Of a stretch of 64,000 nucleotides of DNA, positions 1 through 12,980 are shown one piece after another. Location: positions 22,282,218 to 22,346,217 of the forward strand of contig NC_135562.1 in assembly GCF_964340395.1 (NCBI RefSeq), in the 5' to 3' direction. Source of the DNA: Glandiceps talaboti (lineage: Eukaryota > Hemichordata > Enteropneusta > Spengelidae). Below the pieces are notes generated by a model. The model was not told the DNA's origin. It did no database searches and saw only the letters and a list, made by a program, of their open reading frames with translations. The translations under genes and the position numbers were made by a program. The first letter of the stretch is position 1, and every line of letters starts with the position of its first letter.

Positions 1-1950
1 TGTGTGATTCTATAGAGTCCCTTTACATTTGTGATTCTACAGTGTCCCTTTACATGTGTGATTCTATAGAGTCCCTTTACATTTGTGATTCTATAGAGTC
101 CCTTTACATTTGTGATTCTACAGTGTCCCTTTACATGTGTGATTCTATAGAGTCCCTTTACATGTGTGATTCTATAGAGTCCCTTTACATGTGTGATTCT
201 ATAGAATGCCTTTACATGTGTGATTCTATAGAGTCCCTTTACATGTGTGATTCTATAGAGTCCCTTTACATGTGTGATTCTATAGAATGCCTTTACATTT
301 GTGATTCTATAGAGTCCCTTTACATGTGTGATTCTATAGAGTCCCTTTACATTTGTGATTCTATAGAGTCCCTTTACATTTGTGGTTCTATGGAATGCCT
401 TTACATGTGTGATTCTATAGAATCCCTTTACATGTGTGATTCTATAGAGTCCCTTTACATTTGTGATTCTATAGAGTCCCTTTACATTTGTGATTCTATA
501 GAATGCCTTTACATGTGTGATTCTATAGAGTCCCTTTACATTTGTGATTCTATAGAGTCCCTTTACATTTGTGATTCTATAGAGTCCCTTTACATTTGTG
601 ATTCTATAGTGTCCATTTACATTTGTGATTCTATTGAGTGCCTTTACATTTTTGATTCTAGAGAGTCCCTTTCCATTTGTGATTCTATAGAGTGCCTTTA
701 CATTTGTGATTCTATAGAATGCCTTTGTGATTCTATACGGTCTTGTATCATTTGTGATTCTATGCAGTCCTGTATCATTTGTGATTCTATAAGTTCTGTA
801 TTATTTGTGATTCTATAAGTCCTGTATTATTTGTGATTCTATAGTCTTGTATTATTTGTGCTTCTATACAGTCCGTTTACATTTGTGATTCTATACAGTC
901 CTGTATTATTTATGCTTCTATACATTCGTTTACATTTGTGATTTTACAAAGTCCCCTATCATCTATGATTCTATACAGTCCTGTATCATCTATGATTCTA
1001 TACAGTCCTGTATCATCTATTATTCTATACAGTCCTGTATCATCTATGATTCTATACAGTCCTGTATCATTTGTGATTCTATACAGTCCTGTATCATTTG
1101 TGATTCTATAAAGTCTTGTATCATTTGTGATTCTATACAGTCCCGTATCATTTGTGATTCTATACAGTCCTGTATCATTTGTGATTCTATACAGTCCTGT
1201 ATCATTTGTGATTCTATACAGTCCTGTATCATTTGTGATTCTTTACAGTCCTGTATCATTTGTGATTCTATACAGTCCTGTATCATTTGTGATTCTATAC
1301 AGTCCCGTATCATTTGTGATTCTATACAGTCCTGTATCATTTGTGATTCTATACAGTCCTGTATCATTTGTGATTCTATACAGTCCTGTATCATTTGTGA
1401 TTCTATACAGTCCTGTATCATTTGTGATTCTATAAAGTCTTGTATCATTTGTGATTCTATACAGTCCCGTATCATTTGTGATTCTATACAGTCCTGTATC
1501 ATTTGTGATTCTATAAAGTCTTGTATCATTTGTGATTCTATACAGTCCCGTATCATTTGTGATTCTATACAGTCCTGTATCATTTGTGATTCTATACAGT
1601 CCTGTATCATTTGTGATTCTATACAGTCCTGTATCATTTGTGATTCTTTACAGTCCTGTATCATTTGTGATTCTATACAGTCCTGTATCATTTGTGATTC
1701 TATACAGTCCTGTATCATTTGTGATTCTATACAGTCCTGTATCATTTGTGATTCTATACAGTCCTGTATCATTTGTGATTCTATGCAGTCCTGTATCATT
1801 TGTGATTCTATGCAGTCCTGTATCATTTGTGATTCTATAAAGTCCCATAATTTGTGATTATATGCAGTCTTGTATCATTTGTGATTCTATAAGTCCTGTA
1901 TCATTTGTGATTTCATAAAGCCCGTATCATTTGTGATTCTATAGTCCTAT
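1..1950. repeat. 27-bp minisatellite array, two subfamilies
   Basis: About 72 tandem copies of a 27-bp unit built around TGTGATTCTATA; the array begins outside the window. Up to about 730 the unit ends in a GTCCCTTTACATT-type half; after about 1,020 it ends in GTCCTGTATCATT. Between them hybrid and shortened units occur, so the array looks like two homogenised domains with a recombined junction. Since 27 is a multiple of three, long repeat-peptide frames exist on both strands; these are not taken as genes. Confidence 0.97.
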
Positions 1951-2066
1951 ATATTTCCTAGACTTAAATTAGCCGTAATGAATGCAAAATAGTTCCAACC
2001 ACAGTGTTAATTCGCTTATTGTTGTTATTATGTGAAACTTTTGTTGTTATTCCATTTTACTGACAG

Positions 2067-2293
2067 GTACTCGAGACCCTCTCACTGGCAGAAAAACGAC
2101 TAAGATAGGTGGACCTTTGCAGTGTTTACGTGTTAACTATTATGAAAATCCACAGTCGTTAAGTTTTAATGGTTTAGATGTTTATTTCTCTGTGAATTAT
2201 ACCAGTTCAGATCTGCCAGTAGTTAATCTGAGAACGAGAAGTAAGCAACATTTCACCGCTAGCTACCAATTTACTGGTGTGTACAATGCCCAG
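2067..2293 (+). CDS. Candidate internal exon, unknown protein
   Basis: I do not recognise the protein. A 227-bp open segment is bounded by a good acceptor (T-rich tract ending ACTGACAG before 2067) and a strong donor (CAG followed by GTAGGT at 2294). Its first two bases finish a codon begun in an upstream exon, and it then holds 75 codons with no stop, ending on a codon boundary. The peptide is polar with alternating hydrophobic residues, one Cys and an N-Y-T glycosylation sequon, which would suit an extracellular beta-rich segment, but this is inference. Composition is less AT-biased than the flanks. No neighbouring exon was found: the 27-bp array lies upstream, and decayed repeat then the 32-bp array lie downstream. 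A chance open segment remains possible. Confidence 0.4.
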
Positions 2294-2355
2294 GTAGGTG
2301 ATCAGAATGTATATGCAATGTGAAGTGAATAAAACATTAAAAAAGATAAGCATGT

Positions 2356-2690
2356 ATGTCTAGCAACAAGACCATACCCCTTCAACATTATGGTGTGTAT
2401 TGCACAATAAACAAATTTGGATGAGCAAGTGGATAGACATTCAAAATGTGAATGCACCTATGTCTAGCAACACGGTCATGCCCATACCAACAGCCAAATG
2501 ACATTGCATATTGCAAAGATAACAACAGTGATTAATAGACAAGCGAATAAACTTTAAAGAATTGGAAACGTTTAATGCCTGGTAACACCTACGCCCATAC
2601 CAATTATGGGAAATGATTGTGTATATTTTAAAGATAACAACGGGTATTGTTAGGTCAATGACAATTTGATTAAAATCTGATGAAGGGAGA
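2356..2690. repeat. Decayed tandem repeat, about 104-115 bp, three copies
   Basis: Copies begin near 2356, 2460 and 2575, each opening with an ATGTCTAGCAAC-like or ATGCCTGGTAAC-like word, then a CATGCCCATACCA-like word and a shared GCAAAGATAACAAC-like stretch. Divergence is high, so this is an old array. The rest of 2294-2849 shows no coding signal. Confidence 0.65.
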
Positions 2691-2849
2691 ACACGGCTTG
2701 ATTAGTTTGTTTATCTCTATTCCTTTGTAAATTTTCGTTTCTTTTCGACTTTGTCCTTCTGGGATTGAACGCCTTTCCTATATCTGACCCCATATCATCA
2801 TAGTCTGCGTTTAAAGTACCGGAACAGTTTTAAATGATTGAATCAACAA

Positions 2850-5800
2850 GCATGTTTCTAGATTGCTATGGAGTTATATCAGCATGTTTCTAGATTGCTA
2901 TGGACTTACATCAGTATGTTTCCAGATTGCTATGGAGTTATATCAGTATGTTTCTAGATTGCTATGGACTTACATCAGCATGTTTCCAGATTGCTATGGA
3001 GTTATATCAGCATGTTTCTAGATTGCTATGGACTTACATCAGCATGTTTCTAGATTGCTATGGAGTTATATCAGCATGTTTCTAGATTGCTATGGACTTA
3101 CATCAGCATGTTTCCAGATTGCTATGGAGTTATATCAGCATGTTTCTAGATTGCTATGGACTTACATCAGCATGTTTCTAGATTGCTATGGAGTTATATC
3201 AGCATGTTTCTAGATTGCTATGGACTTACATCAGCATGTTTCCAGATTGCTATGGACTTACATCAGCATCTTTCTAGATTGCTATGGACTTACATCAGCA
3301 TCTTTCTAGATTGCTATGGACTTACATCAGCATGTTTCTAGATTGCTATGGACTTTCATCAGCATCTTTCTAGATTGCTATGGACTTACATCAGCATCTT
3401 TCTAGATTGCTATGGACTTACATCAGCATCTTTCTAGATTGCTATGGACTTTCATCAGCATCTTTCTAGATTGCTATGGACTTACATCAGCATCTATCTA
3501 GATTGCTATGGACTTACATCAGCATCTTTCGAGATTGCTATGGACTTACATCAGCATCTTTCTAGATTGCTATGGACTTACATCAGCATCTTTCCAGATT
3601 GCTATGGACTTACATCAGCATCTATCTAGATTGCTATGGACTTTCATCAGCATGTTTCTAGATTGCTATGGACTTACATCAGCATCTTTCTAGATTGCTA
3701 TGGACTTACATCAGCATCTTTCTAGATTGCTATGGACTTTCATCAGCATCTTTCTAGATTGCTATGGACTTACATCAGCATGTTTCTAGATTGCTATGGA
3801 CTTATATCAGCATCTTTCTAGATTGCTATGGACTTACATCAGCATCTTTCTAGATTGCTATGGACTTACATCAGCATCTTTCTAGATTGCTATGGACTTA
3901 CATCAGCATCTTTCTAGATTGCTATGGACTTACATCAGCATCTTTCTAGATTGCTATGAACTTACATCAGCATCTTTCTAGATTGCTATGGACTTACATC
4001 AGCATGTTTCTAGATTGCTATGGACTTACATCAGCATCTTTCTAGATTGCTATGGACTTACATCAGCATGTTTCTAGATTGCTATGGACTTACATCAACA
4101 TCTATCTAGATTGCTATGGACTTACATCAGCATGTTTCTAGATTGCTATGGACTTACATCAGCATCTTTCTAGATTGCTATGGACTTACATCAGCATCTT
4201 TCTAGATTGCTATGGACTTACATCAGCATCTTTCTAGATTGCTATGGACTTACATCAGCATCTTTCTAGATTGCTATGGACTTACATCAGCATCTTTCTA
4301 GATTGCTATGGACTTACATCAGCATCTTTCTAGATTGCTATGGACTTACATCAGCATGTTTCTAGATTGCTATGGACTTACATCAGCATCTTTCTAGATT
4401 GCTATGGACTTACATCAGCATCTTTCTAGATTGCTATGGACTTACATCAGCATGTTTCTAGATTGCTATGGACTTACATCAGCATCTATCTAGATTGCTA
4501 TGGACTTACATCAGCATGTTTCTAGATTGCTATGGACTTACATCAGCATGTTTCTAGATTGCTATGGACTTACATCAGCATCTTTCTAGATTGCTATGGA
4601 CTTACATCAGCATGTTTCTAGATTGCTATGGACTTACATCAGCATGTTTCTAGATTGCTATGGACTTACATCAGCATGTTTCTAGATTGCTATGGAGTTA
4701 CATCAGCATCTTTCTAGATTGCTATGGACTTACATCAGCATCTATCTAGATTGCTATGGACTTACATCAGCATGTTTCTAGATTGCTATGGACTTACATC
4801 AGCATCTTTCTAGATTGTTATGGACTTACATCAGCATCTTTCTAGATTGCTATGGACTTACATCAGCATCTTTCTTGATTGCTATGGACTTACATCAGCA
4901 TCTTTCTAGATTGCTATGGACTTACATCAGCATCTTTCTAGATTGCTATGGACTTACATCAGCATGTTTCTAGATTGCTATGGACTTACATCAGCATGTT
5001 TCTAGATTGCTATGGACTTACATCAGCATCTATCTAGATTGCTATGGACTTACATCAGCATGTTTCTAGATTGCTATGGACTTACATCAGCATGTTTCTA
5101 GATTGCTATGGACTTACATCAGCATGTTTCTAGATTGCTATGGACTTACATCAGCATCTTTCTAGATTGCTATGGACTTACATCAGCATCTTTCTAGATT
5201 GCTATGGACTTACATCAGCATCTTTCTAGATTGCTATGGACTTACATCAGCATCTTTCTAGATTGCTATGGACTTTCATCAGCATCTTTCTTGATTGCTA
5301 TGGACTTACATCAGCATCTTTCTAGATTGCTATGGACTTACATCAGCATCTTTCTAGATTGCTATGGACTTACATCAGCATGTTTCTAGATTGCTATGGA
5401 CTTACATCAACATCTATCTAGATTGCTATGGACTTACATCAGCATGTTTCTAGATTGCTATGGACTTACATCAGCATCTTTCTAGATTGCTATGGACTTA
5501 CATCAGCATCTTTCTAGATTGCTATGGACTTACATCAGCATCTTTCTAGATTGCTATGGACTTACATCAGCATCTTTCTAGATTGCTATGGACTTACATC
5601 AGCATCTTTCTAGATTGCTATGGACTTACATCAGCATCTTTCTAGATTGCTATGGACTTACATCAGCATGTTTCTAGATTGCTATGGACTTACATCAGCA
5701 TCTTTCTAGATTGCTATGGACTTACATCAGCATCTTTCTAGATTGCTATGGACTTACATCAGCATGTTTCTAGATTGCTATGGACTTACATCAGCATCTA

Positions 5801-6408
5801 TCTAGATTGCTATGGACTTACATCAGCATGTTTCTAGATTGCTATGGACTTACATCAGCATGTTTCTAGATTGCTATGGACTTACATCAGCATCTTTCTA
5901 GATTGCTATGGACTTACATCAGCATGTTTCTAGATTGCTATGGACTTACATCAGCATGTTTCTAGATTGCTATGGACTTACATCAGCATGTTTCTAGATT
6001 GCTATGGAGTTACATCAGCATCTTTCTAGATTGCTATGGACTTACATCAGCATCTATCTAGATTGCTATGGACTTACATCAGCATGTTTCTAGATTGCTA
6101 TGGACTTACATCAGCATCTTTCTAGATTGTTATGGACTTACATCAGCATCTTTCTAGATTGCTATGGACTTACATCAGCATCTTTCTTGATTGCTATGGA
6201 CTTACATCAGCATCTTTCTAGATTGCTATGGACTTACATCAGCATCTTTCTAGATTGCTATGGACTTACATCAGCATCTTTCTAGATTGCTATGGACTTA
6301 CATCAGCATCTTTCTAGATTGCTATGGACTTTCATCAGCATCTTTCTTGATTGCTATGGACTTACATCAGCATCTTTCTAGATTACTATGGACTTATATC
6401 AGCATGTG
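2850..6408. repeat. 32-bp minisatellite array with higher-order structure
   Basis: About 111 copies of a 32-bp unit containing TCTAGATTGCTATGGA, with the next positions varying between CATGTTTC, CATCTTTC and CATCTATC and between GAGTTATATC and GACTTACATC. The first dozen units use the GAGTTATATC form in an alternating pattern; later units are nearly all GACTTACATC. Rare variants recur at an exact offset of 1,312 bp (41 units), showing block duplication. Because 32 is not a multiple of three, open frames stay about 61 codons long. Confidence 0.97.
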
Positions 6409-6890
6409 CATATATGTTGCATGCCTATGCCCAAACTCGACAGACTACAATAAATGGTTACCAACTTTTGAGAGATTTGTTTTTCGAAAATCAATGGCAA
6501 TTTAGTTTGCTTTTGAAATGTGTGATCTAAGTTATTTTCTGAGCACAAACTGAAGATATTATCAATTTGATTGCGATAGGCGCTGTCGTCTGAGCTCTCG
6601 AGACCTTCCACAGTGGTATCATCTGCAATATTTGATTTCGATCAAACCTGGCACAAAGATGGCATATAATATAAAGAGAGATTTGACCGAATGGTGGCCA
6701 TAGTCCAGGCCACCAAATCCAGGCCATCAAGTTTGGTGGTTTGACATTGAAGTATCTACCCCTATATCATCAGAGGCAAGCTTCCGTCTTAGACATTGAA
6801 CTTTGAACTTCAATATTTATAACCAATATCAAGCCATTTCTAGCATATCAAAGACACTTTGTATTACTTATGTGTTTCAAAGTGTTACTG
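6409..6890. other. Unique sequence between arrays, nothing recognised
   Basis: About 480 bp of ordinary AT-rich sequence separating the 32-bp and 33-bp arrays. Short open frames here show no domain, no splice framing and no family resemblance. Confidence 0.6.
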
Positions 6891-6894
6891 TCTA

Positions 6895-8873
6895 TGGATA
6901 CAATTGACCACTTATTAAGAGGCATAATAGATACAATTGACCACTTATTAAGAGGTATAATAGATACAATTGAAGACTTATTAAGAGGTATAATAGATAC
7001 AATTGACCACTTATTAAGAGGTATTATAGATACAATTGACCCCTTATTAAGAGGTATAATAGATACAATTGACCACTTATTAAGAGGTATAATAGATATA
7101 ATTGACCCCTTATTAAGAGGTATAATAGATACAATTGAAGACTTATTAAGAGGTATAATAGATACAATTGACCACTTATTAAGAGGTATAATAGATACAA
7201 TTGACCACTTATTAAGAGGTATAATAGATACAATTGACCACTTATTAAGAGGTATTATAGATACAATTGACCCCTTATTAAGAGGTATAATAGATACAAT
7301 TGACCACTTATTAAGAGGTATAATAGATACAATTGACCACTTATTAAGAGGTATAATAGATACAATTGAAGACTTATTAAGAGGTATAATAGATACAATT
7401 GACCACTTATTAAGAGGTATAATAGATATAATTGACCACTTATTAAGAGGTATAATATATGCAATTGACCACTTATTAAGAGGTATAATAGATACAATTG
7501 ACCACTTATTAAGAGGTATAATAGATACAATTGACCCCTTATTAAGAGGTATAATAGATACAATTGACCACTTATTAAGAGGTATAATATATACAATTGA
7601 CCACTTATTAAGAGGTATAATAGATACAATTGACCACTTATTAAGAGGTATAATAGATACAATTGAAGACTTATTAAGAGGTATAATAGATACAATTGAC
7701 CACTTATTAAGAGGTATTATAGATACAATTGACCCCTTATTAAGAGGTATAATAGATACAATTGACCACTTATTAAGAGGTATAATAGATATAATTGACC
7801 CCTTATTAAGAGGTATAATAGATACAATTGAAGACTTATTAAGAGGTATAATAGATACAATTGACCACTTATTAAGAGGTATAATAGATACAATTGAAGA
7901 CTTATTAAGAGGTATAATAGATACAATTGACCACTTATTAAGAGGTATTATAGATACAATTGACCCCTTATTAAGAGGTATAATAGATACAATTGACCAC
8001 TTATTAAGAGGTATAATAGATATAATTGACCCCTTATTAAGAGGTATAATAGATACAATTGAAGACTTATTAAGAGGTATAATAGATACAATTGACCACT
8101 TATTAAGAGGTATAATAGATACAATTGACCACTTATTAAGAGGTATAATAGATACAATTGACCACTTATTAAGAGGTATAATAGATACAATTGACCCCTT
8201 ATTAAGAGGTATAATAGATACAATTGACCACTTATTAAGAGGTATAATAGATACAATTGACCACTTATTAAGAGGTATAATAGATACAATTGACCACTTA
8301 TTAAGAGGTATAATAGATACAATTGACCACTTATTAAGAGGTATAATAGATATAATTGACCACTTATTAAGAGGTATAATATATGCAATTGACCACTTAT
8401 TAAGAGGTATAATAGATACAATTGACCACTTATTAAGAGGTATAATAGATACAATTGACCCCTTATTAAGAGGTATAATAGATACAATTGACCACTTATT
8501 AAGAGGTATAATATATACAATTGACCACTTATTAAGAGGTATAATAGATACAATTGACCACTTATTAAGAGGTATAATAGATACAATTGACCCCTTATTA
8601 AGAGGTATAATAGATACAATTGACCCCTTATTAAGAGGTATAATAGATACAATTGACCACTTATTAAGAGGTATTATAGATACAATTGACCCCTTATTAA
8701 GAGGTATAATAGATACAATTGACCACTTATTAAGAGGTATAATAGATACAATTGACCACTTATTAAGAGGTATAATAGATACAATTGACCACTTATTAAG
8801 AGGTATAATATATACAATTGACCACTTATTAAGAGGTATAATAGATACAATTGACCACTTATTAAGAGGTATA
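6895..8873. repeat. 33-bp minisatellite array, open in several frames
   Basis: About 60 copies of a 33-bp unit containing GACCACTTATTAAGAGGTAT followed by AATAGATACAATT. Variable sites (CCAC/CCCC/AGAC, ATACAA/ATATAA/ATGCAA) form patterns that recur at 693 bp (21 units) and 924 bp (28 units). Because 33 is a multiple of three and the unit lacks stops in some frames, frames of over 670 codons run through the whole array on both strands. They begin and end at the array edges, so they are treated as by-products. Confidence 0.97.
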
Positions 8874-9300
8874 TATAATACCATTTTGTAAGTGACTCAG
8901 CAATTTATAGCGAATGCAACTTTGGTTGTTTGATGGAAAACAATGTCCCAGACCCCCAGTTGCAACTATTGCAGGTTTAATCATGCAAGCTTCAATTGTA
9001 TGTCTCGCATTGGTAATCACAAAGTACACATATCCTCTAAAACCAGTTTTGATAATGTAATTAGTCTTTTATTTAATTAATTTTGTTGAATTAAATTAAT
9101 GGTATATATCATTATATACACTATAATGTTAGTTCAGACCTTCGCATTGTAATAATGCTTGTAGGAACAGCAATGGAATGGTCTTACGTTTCGTCATTAC
9201 GCATAACATTCAGTTAACACAATAGTTGGTTACCGATATTTTACCATGCATCTTTTTCCAATAAATAGGTGATGGCAGAGGTTAAACGAGTTAATTCGGG
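8874..9300. other. AT-rich unique spacer
   Basis: Sequence between the 33-bp array and the 55-bp repeats, including a TTAATTAA-rich stretch near 9,060-9,110. No coding, RNA or repeat feature was recognised. Confidence 0.5.
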
Positions 9301-9462
9301 CTATGTCATCGAATCTGTGGAGTTGATTGGAGGAAGCTGCTAATAGTTGAGTAAATGACGTCATCGAATATGTGGAGTTGATCGGAGGAAGCTGTTAATG
9401 GTTAAGTAAATGACGTCATCGAATCTGTGAAGATTCCGTTATAAAATTGACAAGAGGAAACT
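9301..9462. repeat. 55-bp tandem repeat carrying CRE palindromes (left flank)
   Basis: Three copies start near 9301, 9356 and 9411. Each has a GTCATCGAATCTGTGGAG-like core followed by GGAGGAAGCTG-like sequence. Copies two and three open with the perfect palindrome TGACGTCA (9356-9363 and 9411-9418), the consensus CREB/ATF site. The third copy decays into the start of the 36-bp array. Related decayed copies lie on the far side of that array. Confidence 0.75.
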
Positions 9463-9465
9463 GTT

Positions 9466-12400
9466 CAATTGTAACATCTACTAATAAACTATGTTTAACT
9501 GTGTCTGTTACATCTACTAGTAAACTAGGTTTAACTGTGTCTGTTACATCTACATCTACTAATAAACTATGTTTAACTGTGTCTGTTACATCTACTAGTA
9601 AACTATGTTTAACTGTGTCTGTTACATCTACTAGTAAACTATGTTAAACTGTGTCTGTTACATCTACTAGTAAACTATGTTTAACTGTGTCTGTTACCTC
9701 TACTAATAAACTATGTTTAACTGTGTCTGTTACCTCTACTAGTAAACTATGTTTAACTGTGCCTGTTACCTCTACTAATAAACTATGTTTAACTGTGTCT
9801 GTTACATCTACTAGTAAACTATGTTTAACTGTGCCTGTTACCTCTACTAATAAACTATGTTTAACTGTGCCTGTTACCTCTACTAATAAACTATGTTTAA
9901 CTGTGTCTGTTACCTCTACTAGTAAACTATATTTAACTGTGTCTGTTACCTCTACTAATAAACTATGTTTAACTGTGTCTGTTACATCTACTAGTAAACT
10001 ATGTTTAACTGTGTCTGTTACATCTATTAGTAAACTATGTTTAACTGTGTCTGTTACATCTACATCTACTAATAAACTATGTTTAACTGTGTCTGTTACA
10101 TCTATTAGTAAACTATGTTTAACTGTGTCTGTTACCTCTACTAATAAACTATATTTAACTGTCTGTTACCTCTACTAATAAACTATGTTTAACTGTGTCT
10201 GTTACATCTACTAGTAAACTATATTTAACTGTGTCTGTTACATCTACTAGTAAACTATGTTTAACTGTGTCTGTTACATCTACTAGTAAACTATATTTAA
10301 CTGTGTCTGTTACATCTATTAGTAAACTATGTTTAACTGTGTCTGTTACATCTATTAGTAAACTATGTTTAACTGTGTCTGTTACCTCTACTAATAAACT
10401 ATATTTAACTGTGTCTGTTACATCTACTAATAAACTATATTTAACTGTCTGTTACCTCTACTAATAAACTATGTTTAACTGTGTCTGTTACATCTACATC
10501 TACTAGTAAACTATGTTTAACTGTGTCTGTTACATCTATTAGTAAACTATGTTTAACTGTGTCTGTTACCTCTACTAATAAACTATATTTAACTGTGTCT
10601 GTTACATCTACTAGTAAACTATGTTTAACTGTGTCTGTTACATCTACATCTACTAATAAACTATGTTTAACTGTGTCTGTTACCTCTACTAATAAACTAT
10701 ATTTAACTGTGTCTGTTACATCTACTAGTAAACTATATTTAACTGTGTCTGTTACATCTACTAGTAAACTATGTTTAACTGTGTCTGTTACCTCTACTAG
10801 TAAACTATGTTTAACTGTGTCTGTTACCTCTACTAGTAAACTATGTTTAACTGTGTCTGTTACCTCTACTAATAAACTATGTTTAACTGTGTCTGTTACA
10901 TCTACTAGTAAACTATGTTAAACTGTGTCTGTTACCTCTACTAATAAACTGTTTAACTGTGTCTGTTACCTCTACTAGTAAACTATGTTTAACTGTGTCT
11001 GTTACCTCTACTAATAAACTATTTTAAACTGTGTCTGTTACCTCTACTAATAAACTATTTTAAACTGTGTCTGTTACCTCTACTAGTAAACTATGTTTAA
11101 CTGTGTCTGTTACCTCTACTAATAAACTATGTTTAACTGTGTCTGTTACCTCTACTAGTAAACTATGTTTAACTGTGTCTGTTACCTCTACTAATAAACT
11201 ATGTTTAACTGTGTCTGTTACATCTACTAGTAAACTATGTTAAACTGTGTCTGTTACCTCTACTAATAAACTATGTTTAACTGTGTCTGTTACCTCTACT
11301 AGTAAACTATGTTTAACTGTGTCTGTTACCTCTACTAATAAACTATATTTAACTGTGTCTGTTACCTCTACTAATAAACTATGTTAAACTGTGTCTGTTA
11401 CCTCTACTAATAAACTATGTTTAACTGTGTCTGTTACCTCTACTAATAAACTATGTTAAACTGTGTCTGTTACCTCTACTAATAAACTATATTTAACTGT
11501 GTCTGTTACCTCTACTAATAAACTATGTTTAACTGTGTCTGTTACCTCTACTAATAAACTATGTTAAACTGTGTCTGTTACCTCTACTAATAAACTATAT
11601 TTAACTGTGTCTGTTACCTCTACTAATAAACTATGTTTAACTGTGTCTGTTACCTCTACTAATAAACTATGTTTAACTGTGTCTGTTACCTCTACTAATA
11701 AACTATGTTAAACTGTGTCTGTTACCTCTACTAATAAACTATATTTAACTGTGTCTGTTACCTCTACTAATAAACTATGTTTAACTGTGTCTGTTACCTC
11801 TACTAATAAACTATGTTAAACTGTGTCTGTTACCTCTACTAATAAACTATATTTAACTGTGTCTGTTACCTCTACTAATAAACTATGTTTAACTGTGTCT
11901 GTTACATCTACTAGTAAACTATGTTTAACTGTGTCTGTTACATCTACATCTACTAATAAACTATGTTTAACTGTGTCTGTTACATCTACTAGTAAACTAT
12001 GTTTAACTGTGTCTGTTACCTCTACTAATAAACTATGTTTAACTGTGTCTGTTACCTCTACTAATAAACTATATTTAACTGTGTCTGTTACATCTACTAG
12101 TAAACTATGTTTAACTGTGTCTGTTACATCTACATCTACTAATAAACTATGTTTAACTGTGTCTGTTACATCTACTAGTAAACTATGTTTAACTGTGTCT
12201 GTTACCTCTACTAATAAACTATGTTTAACTGTGTCTGTTACATCTACTAGTAAACTATGTTAAACTGTGTCTGTTACCTCTACTAATAAACTATGTTTAA
12301 CTGTGTCTGTTACCTCTACTAGTAAACTATGTTTAACTGTGTCTGTTACCTCTACTAATAAACTATATTTAACTGTCTACTAATAAACTATGTTAAACTG

Positions 12401-12790
12401 TGTCTGTTACCTCTACTAATAAACTATGTTTAACTGTGTCTGTTACCTCTACTAATAAACTATGTTAAACTGTTTCTGTTACCTCTACTAATAAACTATA
12501 TTTAACTGTGTCTGTTACCTCTACTAATAAACTATGTTTAACTGTGTCTGTTACCTCTACTAATAAACTATGTTAAACTGTGTCTGTTACCTCTACTAAT
12601 AAACTATGTTTAACTGTGTCTGTTACCTCTACTAGTAAACTATATTTAACTGTGCCTGTTACATCTACTAATAAACTATGTTAAACTGTGTCTGTTACCT
12701 CTACTAATAAACTATGTTTAACTGTGTCTGTTACCTCTACTAGTAAACTATATTTAACTGTGCCTGTTACATCTACTAATAAACTATGTT
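9466..12790. repeat. 36-bp minisatellite array
   Basis: About 92 copies of a 36-bp unit containing CTGTGTCTGTTACATCTACT, then AGTAAACTATGTTTAA. Variants include ACC for ACA, AAT for AGT, a duplicated ACATCT hexamer, ATATTTAA, and a one-base-shorter GTTAAA that breaks the reading frame. The unit contains an inverted pair TAAAC-tat-GTTTA, each arm resembling a forkhead core. Open frames here are by-products of the 36-bp period. Confidence 0.97.
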
Positions 12791-12980
12791 TACTTCAATT
12801 GTGTAACGCAGGAATAAAAGGTTTGAATTCAACGTCATTCAAAACAGGTTTTTGTCATATTATATGGAAACCAAGTCATCGAGTCTGTGAAATTGACCGG
12901 TAACGTTGCCAATGGTTTTGTAAAGATCTTAAAACTACGTCGTCAAATCAGTGGAGTTGACTGGAAAAAACTATGAAAGG
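12791..12980. repeat. Decayed 55-bp repeat copies (right flank)
   Basis: Near 12,875 a GTCATCGAGTCTGTGAAATT-like segment and near 12,939 a GTCGTCAAATCAGTGGAGTT-like segment match the 55-bp repeat at 9301-9462. The matches are too long and too ordered to be chance, so the 36-bp array sits inside a formerly continuous older repeat. Confidence 0.6.

Noticed and set aside
1-1950. CRISPR-like appearance of regular short repeats
   Set aside because: Units are contiguous with no unique spacers, and the window is eukaryotic. The same applies to all other arrays.
6848-8891. Frames of about 675 codons on both strands through the 33-bp array
   Set aside because: Exact 11-residue periodicity, edges coincide with the array, and equally long frames exist in more than one reading; explained by monomer length.
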